From: Gari tellinella
Taxonomy: Eukaryota > Mollusca > Bivalvia > Cardiida > Psammobiidae
Length of the DNA: 64,000 bases
Direction: 5' to 3'
Assembly (NCBI GenBank): GCA_922989275.2
Contig: OV277861.1
Coordinates: forward strand, 25,450,479-25,514,478
The notes beneath the pieces are model-generated. The model saw only the letters and a program-made list of their open reading frames with translations. It did not search any database and was not told the origin of the DNA. The number at the start of each line of letters is the position of its first letter. Within the stretch, counting starts at the first letter, position 1. A program made the position numbers and the translations under genes. Positions 1 to 11,503 of this stretch are shown piece after piece.

Positions 1-1545
1 CTTTTTACGAAATTAAAAAAAGCAAGTGATAATTTAAGAATGGGTAAAGCAACGGGTTTGGACCAGGTTTCTAATGAATACATGAATACATAAAACATTC
101 GAATAATGTATTAATGCCATTTTATCACAAGTTATTTAATAGGATATTCGATACTGGAATTATGCCAGATTCATGGTTAGTTGGAAGTATTGTACCAATA
201 TACATGTATATGCTCTTAAATTGTAAGTAAATGTTTTTAGAAAATGTCTTCCTTTCAGGAATGTGGCTTATGTATATAAGCCATCATGCTTTAATGAAAG
301 TATTTTATTTGATTTTACAGGGTCTTATATGTCGACAGCGGCCGGGTATCAATACCAAATGTCATTTAGTTTTTATTGATATGTTTATGTACAAATGAAT
401 GATGTATTGATGCATGACACTCTAATAAACAGTTCTGTCTGTCTGTCTCATGTATAAGAATAATGGTGATAATACTTTGCCTGAAAATTATAGACCAATA
501 ACTTTATTGAGCTGCATGCATGGGTAAACTATTCACTGCAATTTTAAACAATAGACTTACATCATATTCAGAAACAAATGAACTTTGAACCAAAATCAAG
601 CAGGATTTCGAAAACGTCATTCAACAATTGGTAATGTCTTCATTCTCCATGGCATATACTGTGTGAATATTGTAAACATAAAAAGAAGAAATTGTTTTGC
701 GCTTTTGTTGACTTCAAAAAAGCATTTGACACTGTACGGCGTACAGGCATATGGTCAAAATTACTGAAGTATAATATCAATGGTAAACTTTTTAACATAA
801 TTAGAAACATGTATCTTGATATTAAGTATTGTGTTGTCATAAACGGTCAGAAATCAGACTTCTTCCAATGTAGCAGAGGATTAAGACAGGGTAAGAATCT
901 TTCCCCATTACTATTTTCTTTATTGTTGAATGATCTGGAACAATTCATGTTAAATAACAACACCGGGAGTATGGATATTCTAGAAAATAACTTAGATATA
1001 TATCTTAAACTTGTTGTCTTGCTCTAATGATACTGTTATTTTTGCTAATACAGAAGTTGAACTGAAATCACTTTTGAATACTTTTTATGAATACTCTGCA
1101 ACATGGAAGATGGATATTAAATACAAGTGTTTGGAGACAAAAAAGGTAGAAAAAGAAATATAACGGTAAATAACAATGTTATAGAAGTTGTCGATAGCTT
1201 CAAATACCTAAGGGTACTCGTTTCCAAATATAGAAAATTTGCAGTTGCGAAAGAACACGTAGTTGAACAGGCAAGGAAGGCGATGTTTAGTTTACATAGG
1301 AAACTGCGAAACCTAGATCTACCTTTTGACTGTCAGCTGAAACGTTTTGATAACCCAATTTTACCTATATTAACTTACGGGTGCGAAGTTTGGGGTTTCG
1401 GTAATTTGGCAATAATAGAAAAAGTCCATACAGATTTTCTTAAACATATACTTCATGTTAAAAAGGAACTCCTCATGTTATCATTTATGGTGATCTAGGT
1501 CGTTACCCTGTCTCAGTTGCAAATTGCGACCGTACTTTCAAAAAA
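1..1545 (+). pseudogene. Dead LINE (non-LTR retrotransposon) reverse transcriptase fragment
   Basis: Remnant of an APE-type LINE ORF2 covering the reverse transcriptase and the start of the C-terminal region; its 5' part lies outside the window. Readable motifs in order: GKATGLDQVSNE near 43-80, VPIY near 191-204, ENYRPITLLSCM near 484-520, NQAGFRKRHST near 588-620, CAFVDFKKAFDTV (RT motif A) near 695-733, GLRQGKNLSPLLF (motif B) near 879-917, then KYL, LTYGCEVWGF near 1370-1400, and YGDLGRYP near 1488-1510. The catalytic YADD box is replaced by CSND at 1020-1031, so an essential aspartate is lost. Several frameshifts (for example near 515 and 590) and a 238-bp insertion at 211-448 break the frame. 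The motif order matches the intact LINE at 52.8-57.7 kb, but the sequence is much diverged. It is certainly inactive. Confidence 0.9.
211..448 (+). mobile_element. 238-bp retroelement-like insertion with 8-bp target duplication
   Basis: The insert splits the LINE reading frame between VPIYMY and KNNGDN and is bounded by a perfect direct repeat CATGTATA (203-210 and 449-456). Removing the insert plus one repeat restores the LINE frame across the site. The insert ends in AATAAACAGTTCTGTCTGTCTGTCT, a polyadenylation-like AATAAA followed by a short-unit tail, as left by LINE-type target-primed insertion of a 5'-truncated LINE or a SINE. No coding capacity is seen. Confidence 0.85.
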
Positions 1546-2035
1546 ACGAATAAAGCTATCACATCGCATCAATTGGATTTTCTCTGAAAATCATATCTGT
1601 TTTTATCAAACAGTATAAACATGGATAGATGCTGTATAAAGTGCAAAGTTTTGACGACATCCAAAAGAATTCCGAGTGAGCCACCAGTTGATTTATGCCT
1701 CAAAGTAGATGTGTAGATGTATAGATTGTACCAAAGACGGTCGCGATTGGTTTATCATTCTCTCGGGTATTTGAAAATCATGCTTACCGACAAGACTTTT
1801 CATTTAAAGAGAGGAAAATAAATAGGAACTCATGGCACATATCTGTTGTTTTCCTCCGTTGCGTCGCTCCGAGGCTAAAAAACAACCAGTACAGAGCTCA
1901 AAGTACCCGTACAGAGCTCAAAGTATCCGTACAGGTTTATACACCGTGACCTTGGTCTTGTTCATGTTGACTCGTACCCCCTTCTTTTCAATTCCTAGAC
2001 TTGAGCAGTTTAGGATTGAAACCCAATCATGAACA
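1546..2035. other. Unassigned spacer between two degenerate elements
   Basis: No convincing coding signal. The only local structure is a short tandem duplication of a 21-bp unit containing GTACAGAGCTCAAAGTA at about 1890-1935. The 66-codon frame at 1832-2032 has no recognisable motif. Confidence 0.5.
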
Positions 2036-4070
2036 GATGTTCACTCGAAAAGACTTAAAGAAAGATTGTTAGCTGAAAGTCCTGACTTGGAAGCCCATAG
2101 TAGCGGAAATAGCGTTACTCTTGCATTTAAGAATGATATTGGCCCATTTCTATCTAAAGCGTCCATTTATTCTAAAGCCGTGGTACTCAGTAAGGCAGCA
2201 ACAATTCTTCTCAAGTCAATGCTAAAACACAAGTGCTCCTTTAATGGCAGGTTCAATGATCTGTATACATGCTAGAACATGGAGTTGACGTGAAGTAGCG
2301 ATCGCAACCTGGAGCTTGTTAAACAGATTCCGCAATGGCACAACTGCCATTCTAAGCACAGAGAACGAGCTTCCACGTTCAGACATTATAAAGAACGCGA
2401 CACACCATTTTCATTTTTTATTGGAACGTCTGATTATTCGAAAACTCTAAGGAGAGCGCTTGAAGAATTGCTACATGAGAATGGACTCTCTATTCTGTAA
2501 AACAGAGTCCTCGAAATTTCAGCCCAATCGGGCGATGCTGTAATCAGAAGATATGCAAATGAAGGAATCATCTATCCATCTGCTCTCAGAAACAGGGGTA
2601 TGTTCACCAAAGCAGTAATTGATAATATAATAGACTATAATCCAACAGCTACAACAGCAAGCACGTTGTTTCATGGGACAAGTATATCACTTTCCCAGTA
2701 CTTAACTGCTGACAATGAAGTGGAAAATGAGAACCGTTTACAATAAGAGACAACTAAGTCATGCAAGTGCCTGAGTTTCCAGATTCCTTCACAAATTTAA
2801 CCCCTGCAGTCATCAAAGGCAAACATGAACTTCCCAAGGTATACCTTCCTATCAACCTTGATAATGAGCGTGCACAATTACAGCTAAGCAACGAGTTCGT
2901 ATGGATAGAAAGTGTATGCCTTACTCAAATGCTGTCCGAAGATATGAATCTCACATGGTTAGCATATCACACTGCGTCGAAAAGGGGGTATTGCATTTAA
3001 GTATGACCTTACTGCTACCTCTGCTACGGAACACAGCGCACTCAGTGTCGACCGTACGTCATGTAATAGATACGGTCAGGGATACGGTCGCATACCCGAC
3101 TCCTGCTCAAACTCCTGTCCTCACCGTAGATCAGCCAATATATGCTGTAGCAAAACACATGCAATGGAACTGGCCCAAAGAGTATGGAGAGGACAAGTGT
3201 GCCATCATGTTTGGCGGCCTGCATACAGAAATCCATTGGATCATTTCTCCATTCAGATGGATAGGAGTCCTCGCAGAGGAAGAAGTACCATCCTCAGGAA
3301 TGGCAGAGTCGTTTTTGACTGCCTCTAGTGTGACAAAAACACGCAAAGCTCACCAAGTTACAGTATTTGCCATGTACAAACTTCTGAAGGATTCATATTG
3401 TATCGAATGTGAAGGAGAAAACCAGCCATCTCTTGACTTCGAATCTTGGTGCAACAAACGGATAAAAGAAAGTCTATTGTTCAACTACTGGTTCATTATG
3501 TTGTCAATGGAGCTGACTATTATGTCAGAAATAAGGTCGTTTCTGGCTAATTTCAAGCTCTAATGCCAAGCATTAGCGGCATTGACACCTTTTTCTCTTT
3601 TCAAACAACAACGTCAACTATGCATGCTGGCTACCGATGCATCTGAATGACATGCTTACCTTAGATGTGACGCATCCTAACGTGTACCAGGCATCTCAGG
3701 ACGGGGAATTTGTTGTGTTAAAATCGAAGCGACCTTTCTCTGCAATGGCAATCGACCAGGCCCATGAGCAGACTAATGCTACAATCAAAGGAGAAGGAGG
3801 GGCTGAAGTGTGACAGAAGACCCTTCTGCATTAAGAAGATGGATGGTAGCTGGACCTGAAGTTTCACGCAGCACTTCATGAACATATCAAACGGGCTGTT
3901 TACCAAGCAAGATACATATGGGGACAATGTTTAGAACCGTTAATGGAAACTGCAAGCCCTGTAGATCGTGGATGGACAAAGCAAAGCAACATGTGGATGG
4001 TTCACTGGACCTCATTGGAACCAATAGCAGAGAGCTGCAAACAGCTGACAAAGTGCGGGACACTGCAAAT
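2036..4070 (+). pseudogene. Decayed copy of a repetitive uncharacterised invertebrate protein (FSAMAIDQAHEQ family)
   Basis: Several frames must be joined to read one protein. In order the strings are VHSKRLKERLLAESPDLEAH (near 2040-2095), FNGRFNDLY, RVLEISAQSGDAV (near 2505-2545), MFTKAVIDNIIDYNPTATTA (near 2600-2660), LFHGTSISL, QWNWPKEYGEDKCAIMFGGL (near 3163-3223), GMAESFLTASSVTKTRKAHQ (near 3298-3357), FSAMAIDQAHEQTNATIKGE (near 3737-3795) and ALRRWMVAGPEVS (near 3830-3868). I recognise these blocks as a protein present in many copies in cnidarian, mollusc and echinoderm genomes, usually annotated only as uncharacterised; its enzymatic role is not known to me. Stops and frameshifts are frequent (for example near 2278, 2745, 3560, 3812), so this copy is dead. 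The high copy number suggests a mobile element, but no ends were found. Confidence 0.75.
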
Positions 4071-5094
4071 GCTACCAAAATGGATTTGCCTGTACCAAAC
4101 TGTGCAGTGCCAAAGTGGAAACATAGCATTTGACTTCAGTTTAAGTGAATTGTTTCGGAAACATGATAGAAAATGTACCAGAAATTCATTTTTACGGTGT
4201 TGGAACAGGTTTTGGCCGCCATCTTGGTTTTTCTACATACATCGTTGTTTATCAGGAAGATCATATGACATGGTTTGTTTGAAATAATTGTCATTTTTTT
4301 TAGCTGACAATGGTTTATTAATGATGGTTTACTTGACATATCCCTAGGTGGCGGCCATCATGGAAATTGGCCGCCATATTGAATTTTTCGGATGGTTAAC
4401 GACGGATATGAGGTAAGCACATCTTGGTGAACATTCCCCAAGTGAACCATTTTTTAACTAAAAAAAGCTCAGCTACTTAATTATTAACAAACAATGTAGT
4501 ATTTCATTAGTAAAATATACATAATTACTTGAAAAAAACGCACAATACTCCTCTTTTGCGTCAATTTTGAATAATTTCTTGATTAAAAGAGCTTTTCATT
4601 ATGAGTTTAAAGTTCAGTATTCATATTTTATGTGTTTCGAATACATTTGAGGCAAATTTAGTTTATTTAATGGCAAATTGTACCAACAAATGAGTCCTAA
4701 GTGATATTTCGTATTTTCGGCGGCCATCTTGGACGCCATCTTGAATTGCGACGTTGTCCCACGGCTTTGCTTACTAAATCAACCGGATTCATAATTTGCA
4801 GACTTATAAGAACAGTTTGGTATATAGAAACCTATGTTTACAGGCGAGGACCAGTTGACTGTCTTAAATGGTCTGATATTTGCAGTACTATAACTATCTG
4901 GTTAACTACACTTTGCCGTCATTAGTTACAAATGTGAAAGGGTAGTACTAGGAAGGTAAATGTAATGCCCAGGTAAGTATGCATGTTAATGGATACCTTG
5001 TTTGTCGCAATAAAAGCTCTACAGAGCTTATGTTGATTGTTTACCATATGCGACGTTAAATAAAGCTTGCCTTTATGTATTTCAATAACAGTTT
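4071..5094. other. Non-coding, AT-rich stretch
   Basis: No gene seen. It contains several copies of GGCCGCCATNTTGGA-like words (near 4216, 4350-4382, 4718-4745), alternating strands, which may be remnants of an inverted-repeat element, but no boundaries can be fixed. Confidence 0.4.
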
Positions 5095-5121
5095 GACCTC
5101 TTTTGAGCGATCCTCAAACTA

Positions 5122-5327
5122 CAGTAAAACCTCGCTATTACGACCACTAAAACGAAGGCTAAATGAGTGTATAATAGACAGGTGACAGCTTAAAGCAAGG
5201 TTACAGTGAAACAGAAAGCTCCTATAGGAGCTTTCTGTTTCACTGTCACCTTGCTTTAAGCGGTCACCTATCGTAAATACCCTAATAATTAACATAATTT
5301 AGTGGTCGTAATAGCGAGGTTTTACTG
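5122..5327. mobile_element. Palindromic TA-flanked MITE, copy 1 (Tc1/mariner-pogo/Tigger-like)
   Basis: A 206-bp near-perfect palindrome bounded by TA (5120-5121 and 5328-5329). The terminal inverted repeat starts CAGTAAAACCTCGCTATTAC and continues GACCACTAAA. The centre is a hairpin, CTTAAAGCAAGG...CAGAAAGCTCC TATAGGAGCTTTCTG...CCTTGCTTTAAG. A TA target duplication plus a CAGT start fits non-autonomous Tc1/mariner-type elements, probably pogo/Tigger-like; the class is inferred, not proved. Other copies: 32,076-32,280, 38,140-38,340 and a half copy at 51,735-51,812. Confidence 0.85.
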
Positions 5328-5490
5328 TACTAGTATATTTTCGGTTTGTTCTATCTGACAGATGGAGCATGGCTGGAGGGCGCAATGCAGAAAGCTACTG
5401 AATAGGCTTTCTTCTATAATGTTTTATCCTTCGTTACGCATCCACAAGCGCTTGACCCTTTGCCTGCTGGTCGCGACTTTATTGTTTTTT

Positions 5491-5556
5491 GCAAAAAGTT
5501 TAGATCCAGATCAGAAGCCGAGTAACGCGGCGTCTGATCTGGACCCAAACTGTTTG
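5491..5556. repeat. GCAAACAGTTTGGATCC hairpin, member of a dispersed family
   Basis: Imperfect palindrome: GCAAAAAGTTTAGATCCAGA, TCAGAAGCCG, AGTAACG, CGGCGTCTGA, TCTGGACCCAAACTGTTTG. The same hairpin recurs about 25 times in the window; the best copies are listed separately. Confidence 0.75.
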
Positions 5557-7697
5557 ACACTCGTCTGTTAAGTTTCTTTACTTATAAAATGTTTACATCT
5601 ATACTTAACACATTTTGCAGACGACAATTTCGAAGCAGACGACATCACCGCAGGATAAGGGCTAAGATTTAAACCTTTCCCAGTTGGTCGCTGAAGAGAC
5701 GTAAAACTGTAAATAATGGGCGTGTTCACCTGAAACTCGCGAGTCCAGTAGAGCTCATCAAATGACGTAAAATGGCGCTAAATTCTGAATGCGTACGCAT
5801 CTTTCAGCAGAACGACAAACCCTTCAGACGAGTAAGTAATGGGTCAAATGACGGCCTAAAGCAAAATGGGAACCACGCAAACCCGGACCAAATATGGCAA
5901 TTTTATGATTTTAATGTCGAACAATGAAACCATAGGCTAACTATTTGTTACCTTATAGCACGGTTACAGGACTGTTCATTAAAACACTCTTATACATGCG
6001 TACATTATACGGTATTTAGCTTTTTACTATTGGGATTTTGTGTTAACATTTTCGGACGCCATTTTGAAACTCGACTAACCCTGCGCAGCGACTGGGTTAG
6101 CCTAGAGTTCGGTTCAGAGGTCTATGACGTCATTCGAGTACGAACACGGTCTGTTCACCTGTAACCCGGGGAACTCGGGTCGAATCGAGGATCTCAGGTG
6201 AACACGCTCTCAATGTGTTACTGGGTCTATACCCTGAGAAAATACCCTGCGACTACATGGTAGTACAATTTCCTTACTTTTCTCGTGCTGTTAACCCGGT
6301 ATTGTACCCAGCGAGCAGTGAATACCATTTAATGTCAGTTCGGAACCAGATCGGACATTAAATGATTGGGTGTCTACACTGTAACTAAGCTGCTGGACAA
6401 CGGTAACATTTGCCTTGAATTTTTACTTAATAATCAAAGCCTCATTTTGAATGCAGTAAGACTCTTACCAATCCTACAAGGGATCATTTTTTTAAAAAGC
6501 ATACGACAGTTACAACAAAAAAGCTATGCTGATCACCTGTATATCTTTTAGCAAATCGACAATTGAGTAAGTTATTATTTAAAAGACGTGGTTTTCGATG
6601 TCTTATTAGGCTCCAAATTTTTCTATTTCTTGTGTAGTATTAAATATTACGAACGTTTGACAGTGAAAGATCAAGCAGCGGATCAATCTCTCTGCGTGTA
6701 GTTCACCTGGTCGAAGATAATATTTTTGTTTATCCACAACTATTTGTTAACAGGTGGAACGGCTAATTTTGCAGCAAACCTCTTTTGAGCGACCCTCAAA
6801 CTTTATCTTTGGTATACAACAGGTGGTGCAAAGCTGGAGTGAGTGCAATGCAGAAGGCTTCTAAACGGACTTTCTGCATTGTCCTTATCCTGCATTACGC
6901 ATCCAGATGCACTTGAATATCTAAATTGTTTCTTGGCTGGTCGTTGAACAGAGGTAAAACTAAATCATGTGTTACTGAGATTCCCCGCTTTCCTCGTGCT
7001 GTAAGTCCGCCACTGTATCCAGCGAGCAGTGAATAGCGTTTTTATGTCAGTTCGGATCCAGATCGGAATCACTTGATCGGGTGTCTTGTCTTTATCTAAA
7101 CTGTTGGACTATTCATGTTCACAACTTAAGTTTGAAATAGCTCCATGTATCTCTAGTAATAACTAGTTGAAATGTGCATTTTACTGTATAAACCATATTT
7201 TGCCATCATCTGACAATTGTAGTTTGATCTCTCTTGAGCGACCCTCAAACTAATACTATATCTTTCGTTCGTTCTATGAAACGGCTACAGAGTGCTATGC
7301 AGAAAGCTTCTAAATGGGCTCTCTGTATTGTCTTCGTCCTCCTTTACGCATCAACAAGCGCTAAGATCTAAACGTTTTCCAGGTGGGTCGCCGAAGAGAG
7401 GTAAAACTGTAAATCAAACTGTAAATCATGTGTTACTGGGTTGCCTTACTTTTCTCGTGCTGTAAATCCGGTATTGTACCTAGCGAACGTTGAATAGCAT
7501 TTTATGTCAGTTTGGAACCAGATCAAACTTCAAATGATTTAGTGTTTGAACTGCATCTTAATGGTCTGGGAAATTGTAAAATTTGCCCTGACATATTAAT
7601 TGATAATCACAGCCTCAGGTAAATGCAATTTAGACTGTTATCAGTTTCACAGGGGATTAGTTTTAAAAGCAGACGACAGTTATAAAATAAAAGCTAT

Positions 7698-9141
7698 GCC
7701 GGTGCGCCATGCTAAATGCGAATTGCTATATGCGAAATGCTAAATGCGAATTGCGAAATGCTAGTTTAATACAAAACTATGGAAGGCCGGTGCGCCATGC
7801 TAAATGCTAAATGCGAATTGCTATATGCGAAATGCTAAATGCGAATTGCGAAATGCTAGTTTAATACAAAACTCTTAAAATGCTAAATGCTGATTGCGAA
7901 ATGCGTTTTGCGAAATGCCATTTGCTAATTGCAAAAATGCTAAATGCGAATTGCAAAAAATGCTATTCGCAAATTCCTAAATGCCAAATGCGAAGTGCTG
8001 TACTAAGGCCAAACAAACAAAAAAAACCGTATGTTTTCGGTAACCCGACCGACCCTAGTTTTTCCCTCCGATCCTAAACTTTTTTTTTCATTTTTCGAAA
8101 TTAACCATTGACATATTCAACAGACAGACAACACATTTTATTGACATATTTGACAAACATACAACACATTACAAAATATTATTAATTCCACCTATCATAT
8201 ATAAGCCACTACTTTGCCGGTTTGGTATCCCAATATTGGTTAACAATCATACCAGATTTCAATGTTTAACGTAAATTTGGTTTTGGGGCCTATCAATTAA
8301 ATTAATAACAATTTGAATATAATTATATAAAATACTCCATCAGAAAAGTTAAATATATCATCATTATATGATTGTGTTAAAAAAAACTAGGGTCGGTTTG
8401 GGTACCGGAAACCGAGGTATTTTTGTTTGGTCTTAGTACAGCAATTCGCAATTGGCATTAAGGAATTTGCGAATAGCATTTTTGCAATTCGCATTTAGCA
8501 TTTTTGCAATCCGCAAATGACATTTCGCAAAACGCATTCGCAATCAGCATTTAACATTTGGCATTTTACAAATAGCATTTAGCATTAAACATCCTAATAG
8601 AGTTTTGTACTTAAATAGCATTTCGCAATTCGCATTTAGCAATTCGCATTAAGCAATTCGCATTTAGGATTTAGCATGGCGCACCGGCCTTCCATACAAA
8701 ACTCTTAAAATGCTAAATGCTGATTGCGAAATGCGTTTTGCGAAATGCCATTTGCTAATTGAAAAAAATGCTAAATGCGAATTGCAAAAACTGCTATTCG
8801 CAAATTCCTAAATGCCAAATGCGAAGTGCTGTACTAAGGCCAAACAAACAAAAAACCCATATGTTTTCGGTAACCCGACCGACCCTTGTTTTTCACTGGC
8901 GTTAAGGATATTGCGAATAGCATTTTTGCAATTCGCATTTAGCATTTTTGCAATCCGCAAATGACATTTCGCAAAACGCATTCGCAATCAGCATTTAACA
9001 TTTGGCATTTTACAAATACCATTTAGCATTAAACACCCCTAATAGAGTTTTGTACTTAAATAGCATTTCGCAATTCGCATTTAGCATTTCGCATTAAGCA
9101 ATTCGCATTTAGCATTTAGCATGGCGCACCGGCCTTCCATA
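7698..9141. mobile_element. Composite cluster of TIR elements built from TGCTAAATGCGAAT repeats
   Basis: Both ends and an internal head (about 7783) carry GGAAGGCCGGTGCGCCATGC or its complement, followed by arrays of 7-14 bp words such as TGCTAAATGCGAATTGC and ATGCGAAATGC. The 7,783-8,690 part matches the clean copy at 36,408-37,316, including its unique AT-rich core with GGTCGGTTTGGGTACCGG; a second partial copy follows to 9,141. The left outer end lacks GGAAGG, so this is a rearranged or nested pair. The short open frames here arise from the repeat array and are not genes. Confidence 0.75.
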
Positions 9142-9286
9142 GCTATGCTATAGGTAAATTTTGCGCGCTGAGCCGTGACTGAGCTTTTCTATTTATAGAA
9201 GTTGCAACCATTTCATGTTATGGGTAAGTTAGGGTTCAAACCTTAACTTGACATTTAAAATAAGATTTTGATACCTATATATGATA

Positions 9287-9362
9287 TCGTGGTCGAGATA
9301 GTAGAACACTTGCTGCACGTGGAATAGTTTTTTACTGACTAAGGGCATGGGTTCGATACCCA
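9287..9362 (+). repeat. tRNA-like SINE head
   Basis: Sequence with an A-box-like TGGTCGAGATAGT and, about 55 nt on, a strong B box GGGTTCGATACCC. The extra bases before the B box resemble a class II (Leu/Ser) tRNA with a long variable arm, but the acceptor stem does not pair, so it is a tRNA-derived repeat rather than a gene. The rest of 9,142-9,783 shows nothing recognisable. Confidence 0.5.
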
Positions 9363-9786
9363 GTGGATGCTGTTTTTTATTTATGATTTTGGTTTGGAAA
9401 GGTATTTTATACTAAATATGACGATAACCACCAGGAACATAGTAATTGATCAGTATTTAAATAATATATATTATTCAATTTTTATTACATTTCTGTATAA
9501 CCACATAGTTCACACTAAAGATGGTACGACATACAAAATCACCGCATCAATTCCATGGAAAGAAAGCTTGTAGAAAACTTCTACGTGCCTGTAAGAAGGA
9601 GAAGCAAAATTTAAAATCCCATAAAACTTATACGGTGTAACCTTAACGACAAGTACATGTATACTCGTCATCTAGAAATAGTGTACTTCCCTTGTCCCCT
9701 GAAAAAAGTGAATACCAGACCAGGGAGCTCTGATCAGGGCAACACTGTTTGTCATTTTTCAATTGTCATACATTAACTTGACTTAA

Positions 9787-10833
9787 GGTGGTTCGCGGGT
9801 CAGCTTATTCTGTGTCAGAATTCTTTGAAACCTTGATTAAATTGAAATATACCATATGGAGAGTGAAAAATCGTAAAAATAAAAAAAAGTTACAGTGCCG
9901 TTTTTCTGACAGGACCTTTTGTCTAGAAAAGCTCCTTTTTTAATAAACAGAAATATTTTCTTTATAAAATGATATAACTCAATAATTTCTGTACATTCAA
10001 GTAAACTGTACATAGACTATAAGATATTGGGCAAACAAAAGTATTTCATGACATATTTTCTGGAAATATCAATATTTTAAAAAAGTCAAATTCTGAAAAT
10101 CTCAAATTACCAAAAATCTAGCTGTTTAACATACACTAATGTTACTCTTATTAGATAGATATAACTTAATTCTACTAGTCACAAAAATTTAATGAAAATC
10201 TACAGTAGAATTTACATTTTATACATGATTTCCTGAAATTCTGACAAAATGTTAACACAAAACGAGTAACCTCCCTTGAGTTCAACTTTAAAATGCCGTC
10301 AGCTCTAAATAATACCATAAGTCAAACCTGTAATAAGGGACCATTGAATACGGTACCCTTTAGATCTTTAAAGGCAAGTGACTGCTTAATGCATAACAAA
10401 AGTAATGCATAAGAGCTCCTTTAGGATCTATCTTTTAGCATTACTTTTGTCCTGTGTTAAGCTGCCGTCTGTTATATAGGCTATAAACCCTCACAAATTT
10501 AGCTGTCACTTGACTATACTTGCATCTGATATTATTCATTATTACTAGACTAAACATAGCCTGTCCTTTGATCACTGCGTTATGAATTGACTAGTCACTA
10601 AAATCGGACAATTTGTTAAAAAAAAACCAGTTTTGAAGCGAGTGGGAATCGAACCTAGAACCTTTGGATTGCAAGTCAATCACCGTACCAACTGCGCTAA
10701 CAGAGAAGACACTGAAGCAGATCAAAATTTTCTTTATCTAAGTTTACTACTATAAGCACGTGCCGCAAAGATCAGGTGAAAGTCATCAGCATTTCCGGAA
10801 CTCGAGATGCGGGCCGCCCGCTGTCGAACCACC
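9787..10833. mobile_element. 1,047-bp TTAA-flanked TIR element
   Basis: TTAA occurs at 9783-9786 and 10834-10837, and the ends are inverted: GGTGGTTCGCGGGTC at the left, complement of GGTGGTTCGACAGCGGGC at the right. TTAA duplication is typical of piggyBac or Kolobok superfamilies. There is no long reading frame, so it is a non-autonomous element. The right third carries a tRNA-like segment (10,634-10,706). An internal 25-bp inverted pair around ATGCATAACAAAAGTAATGC lies near 10,388-10,455. Confidence 0.75.
10634..10706 (-). repeat. tRNA-like segment (pseudo-tRNA)
   Basis: Read on the minus strand it has TTAGCGCAGTTGGTACGG (A box) and GGTTCTAGGTTCGATTCCCA (B box) with a TTGCAA anticodon-loop-like centre. 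Acceptor arms do not pair and the T stem has mismatches, so this is a tRNA-derived remnant inside the TTAA element, not a functional tRNA. Confidence 0.5.
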
Positions 10834-11035
10834 TTAATTGGAAACAGGAATTGTCAGTTAAAAGTTCAGTGATAAATGAAAACAAATTAAATACATTTAA
10901 AACTTTCAATACTTCACAAATTTTATCGTTTTAGGTCGTCCATGACACATTTAGCATATATGCTATACAATTCAAATAAGTTGTTGTTGAAAAATAATGC
11001 AATAAAACATAAAAACTAAAAATTTAAAAGAATTA

Positions 11036-11110
11036 ATTTCTTCTGGGAATCGAACCCATAGCCTTTTATCCTATTGCAAGTATCCTTACACTCTACCTAT
11101 TACACTAACT
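11036..11110 (-). repeat. Second tRNA-like segment
   Basis: The minus strand reads TTAGTGTAATAGGTAGAGTG ... CTTGCAAT ... GGGTTCGATTCCC, with A- and B-box-like promoter words as in the copy at 10,634 but with otherwise diverged sequence. No paired acceptor stem. Probably a SINE or pseudo-tRNA. Confidence 0.45.
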
Positions 11111-11435
11111 CGATTATTGATTTAGTTTCATATCACAAGGCACACTATCCTTAGTAAACCATGAAAGGTAGGTAACTCCTGAACGAATCCATGGTTTGTG
11201 ATGCGTTTTACCTGTATGGGTGGACTCGTCCTAAAGGGCACAGCTCACGGGTCAAAATCCGACTATAATCCCGAGTATCTTTTTGCCAAATGTGAATAGA
11301 GTAAGTTATAAAAAGACGAGTCAATTGGTCATTGGTAATACAGAGCTCCCTTTCTTCAACGACACTCAATGGAAATCAGAAAATGTGTTCGTTGTTCGGA
11401 GGGAGTCATTATAGGGAGGGGGCATTGATTAACAT

Positions 11436-11503
11436 TTGCAAACAGCTTCAATCCAGACCAGACGCCGAGTAACGCGGCGTCAGATCTGAGTTCACGCTGT
11501 TTG
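11436..11503. repeat. GCAAACAGTTTGGATCC hairpin
   Basis: Imperfect palindrome GCAAACAGCTTCAATCCAGA ... CAGACGCCG AGTAA CGCGGCGTCAG ... CGCTGTTTG, a good copy of the dispersed hairpin family. Confidence 0.7.

Larger units (their letters stand above)
5095..7697. repeat. Three diverged copies of a dispersed repeat in loose tandem
   Basis: Copies begin with TTGAGCGAYCCTCAAACT at about 5103, 6785 and 7236. They share the later blocks GCAATGCAGAAAGCTTCTAA..., CTTTCTGCATTGTC, TTACGCATCCA, CTTTTCTCGTGCTGT and ATGTCAGTTCGGAACCAGATC, followed by GGGTGTCT. A further partial copy lies at about 11,780-12,080. Overall similarity between copies is moderate, so these are old. The first copy is interrupted by the MITE at 5122-5327, and the homologous sites near 6803 and 7254 show the sequence without it. 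No coding function is apparent. Confidence 0.65.

Noticed and set aside
7880..8077. 65-codon frame with Lys/Ala/Asn repeats (also at 36,508)
   Set aside because: Derived from TGCTAAATGC repeat arrays inside TIR elements.
10634..10706. Functional tRNA gene
   Set aside because: A and B boxes are present, but acceptor and anticodon stems do not pair properly.
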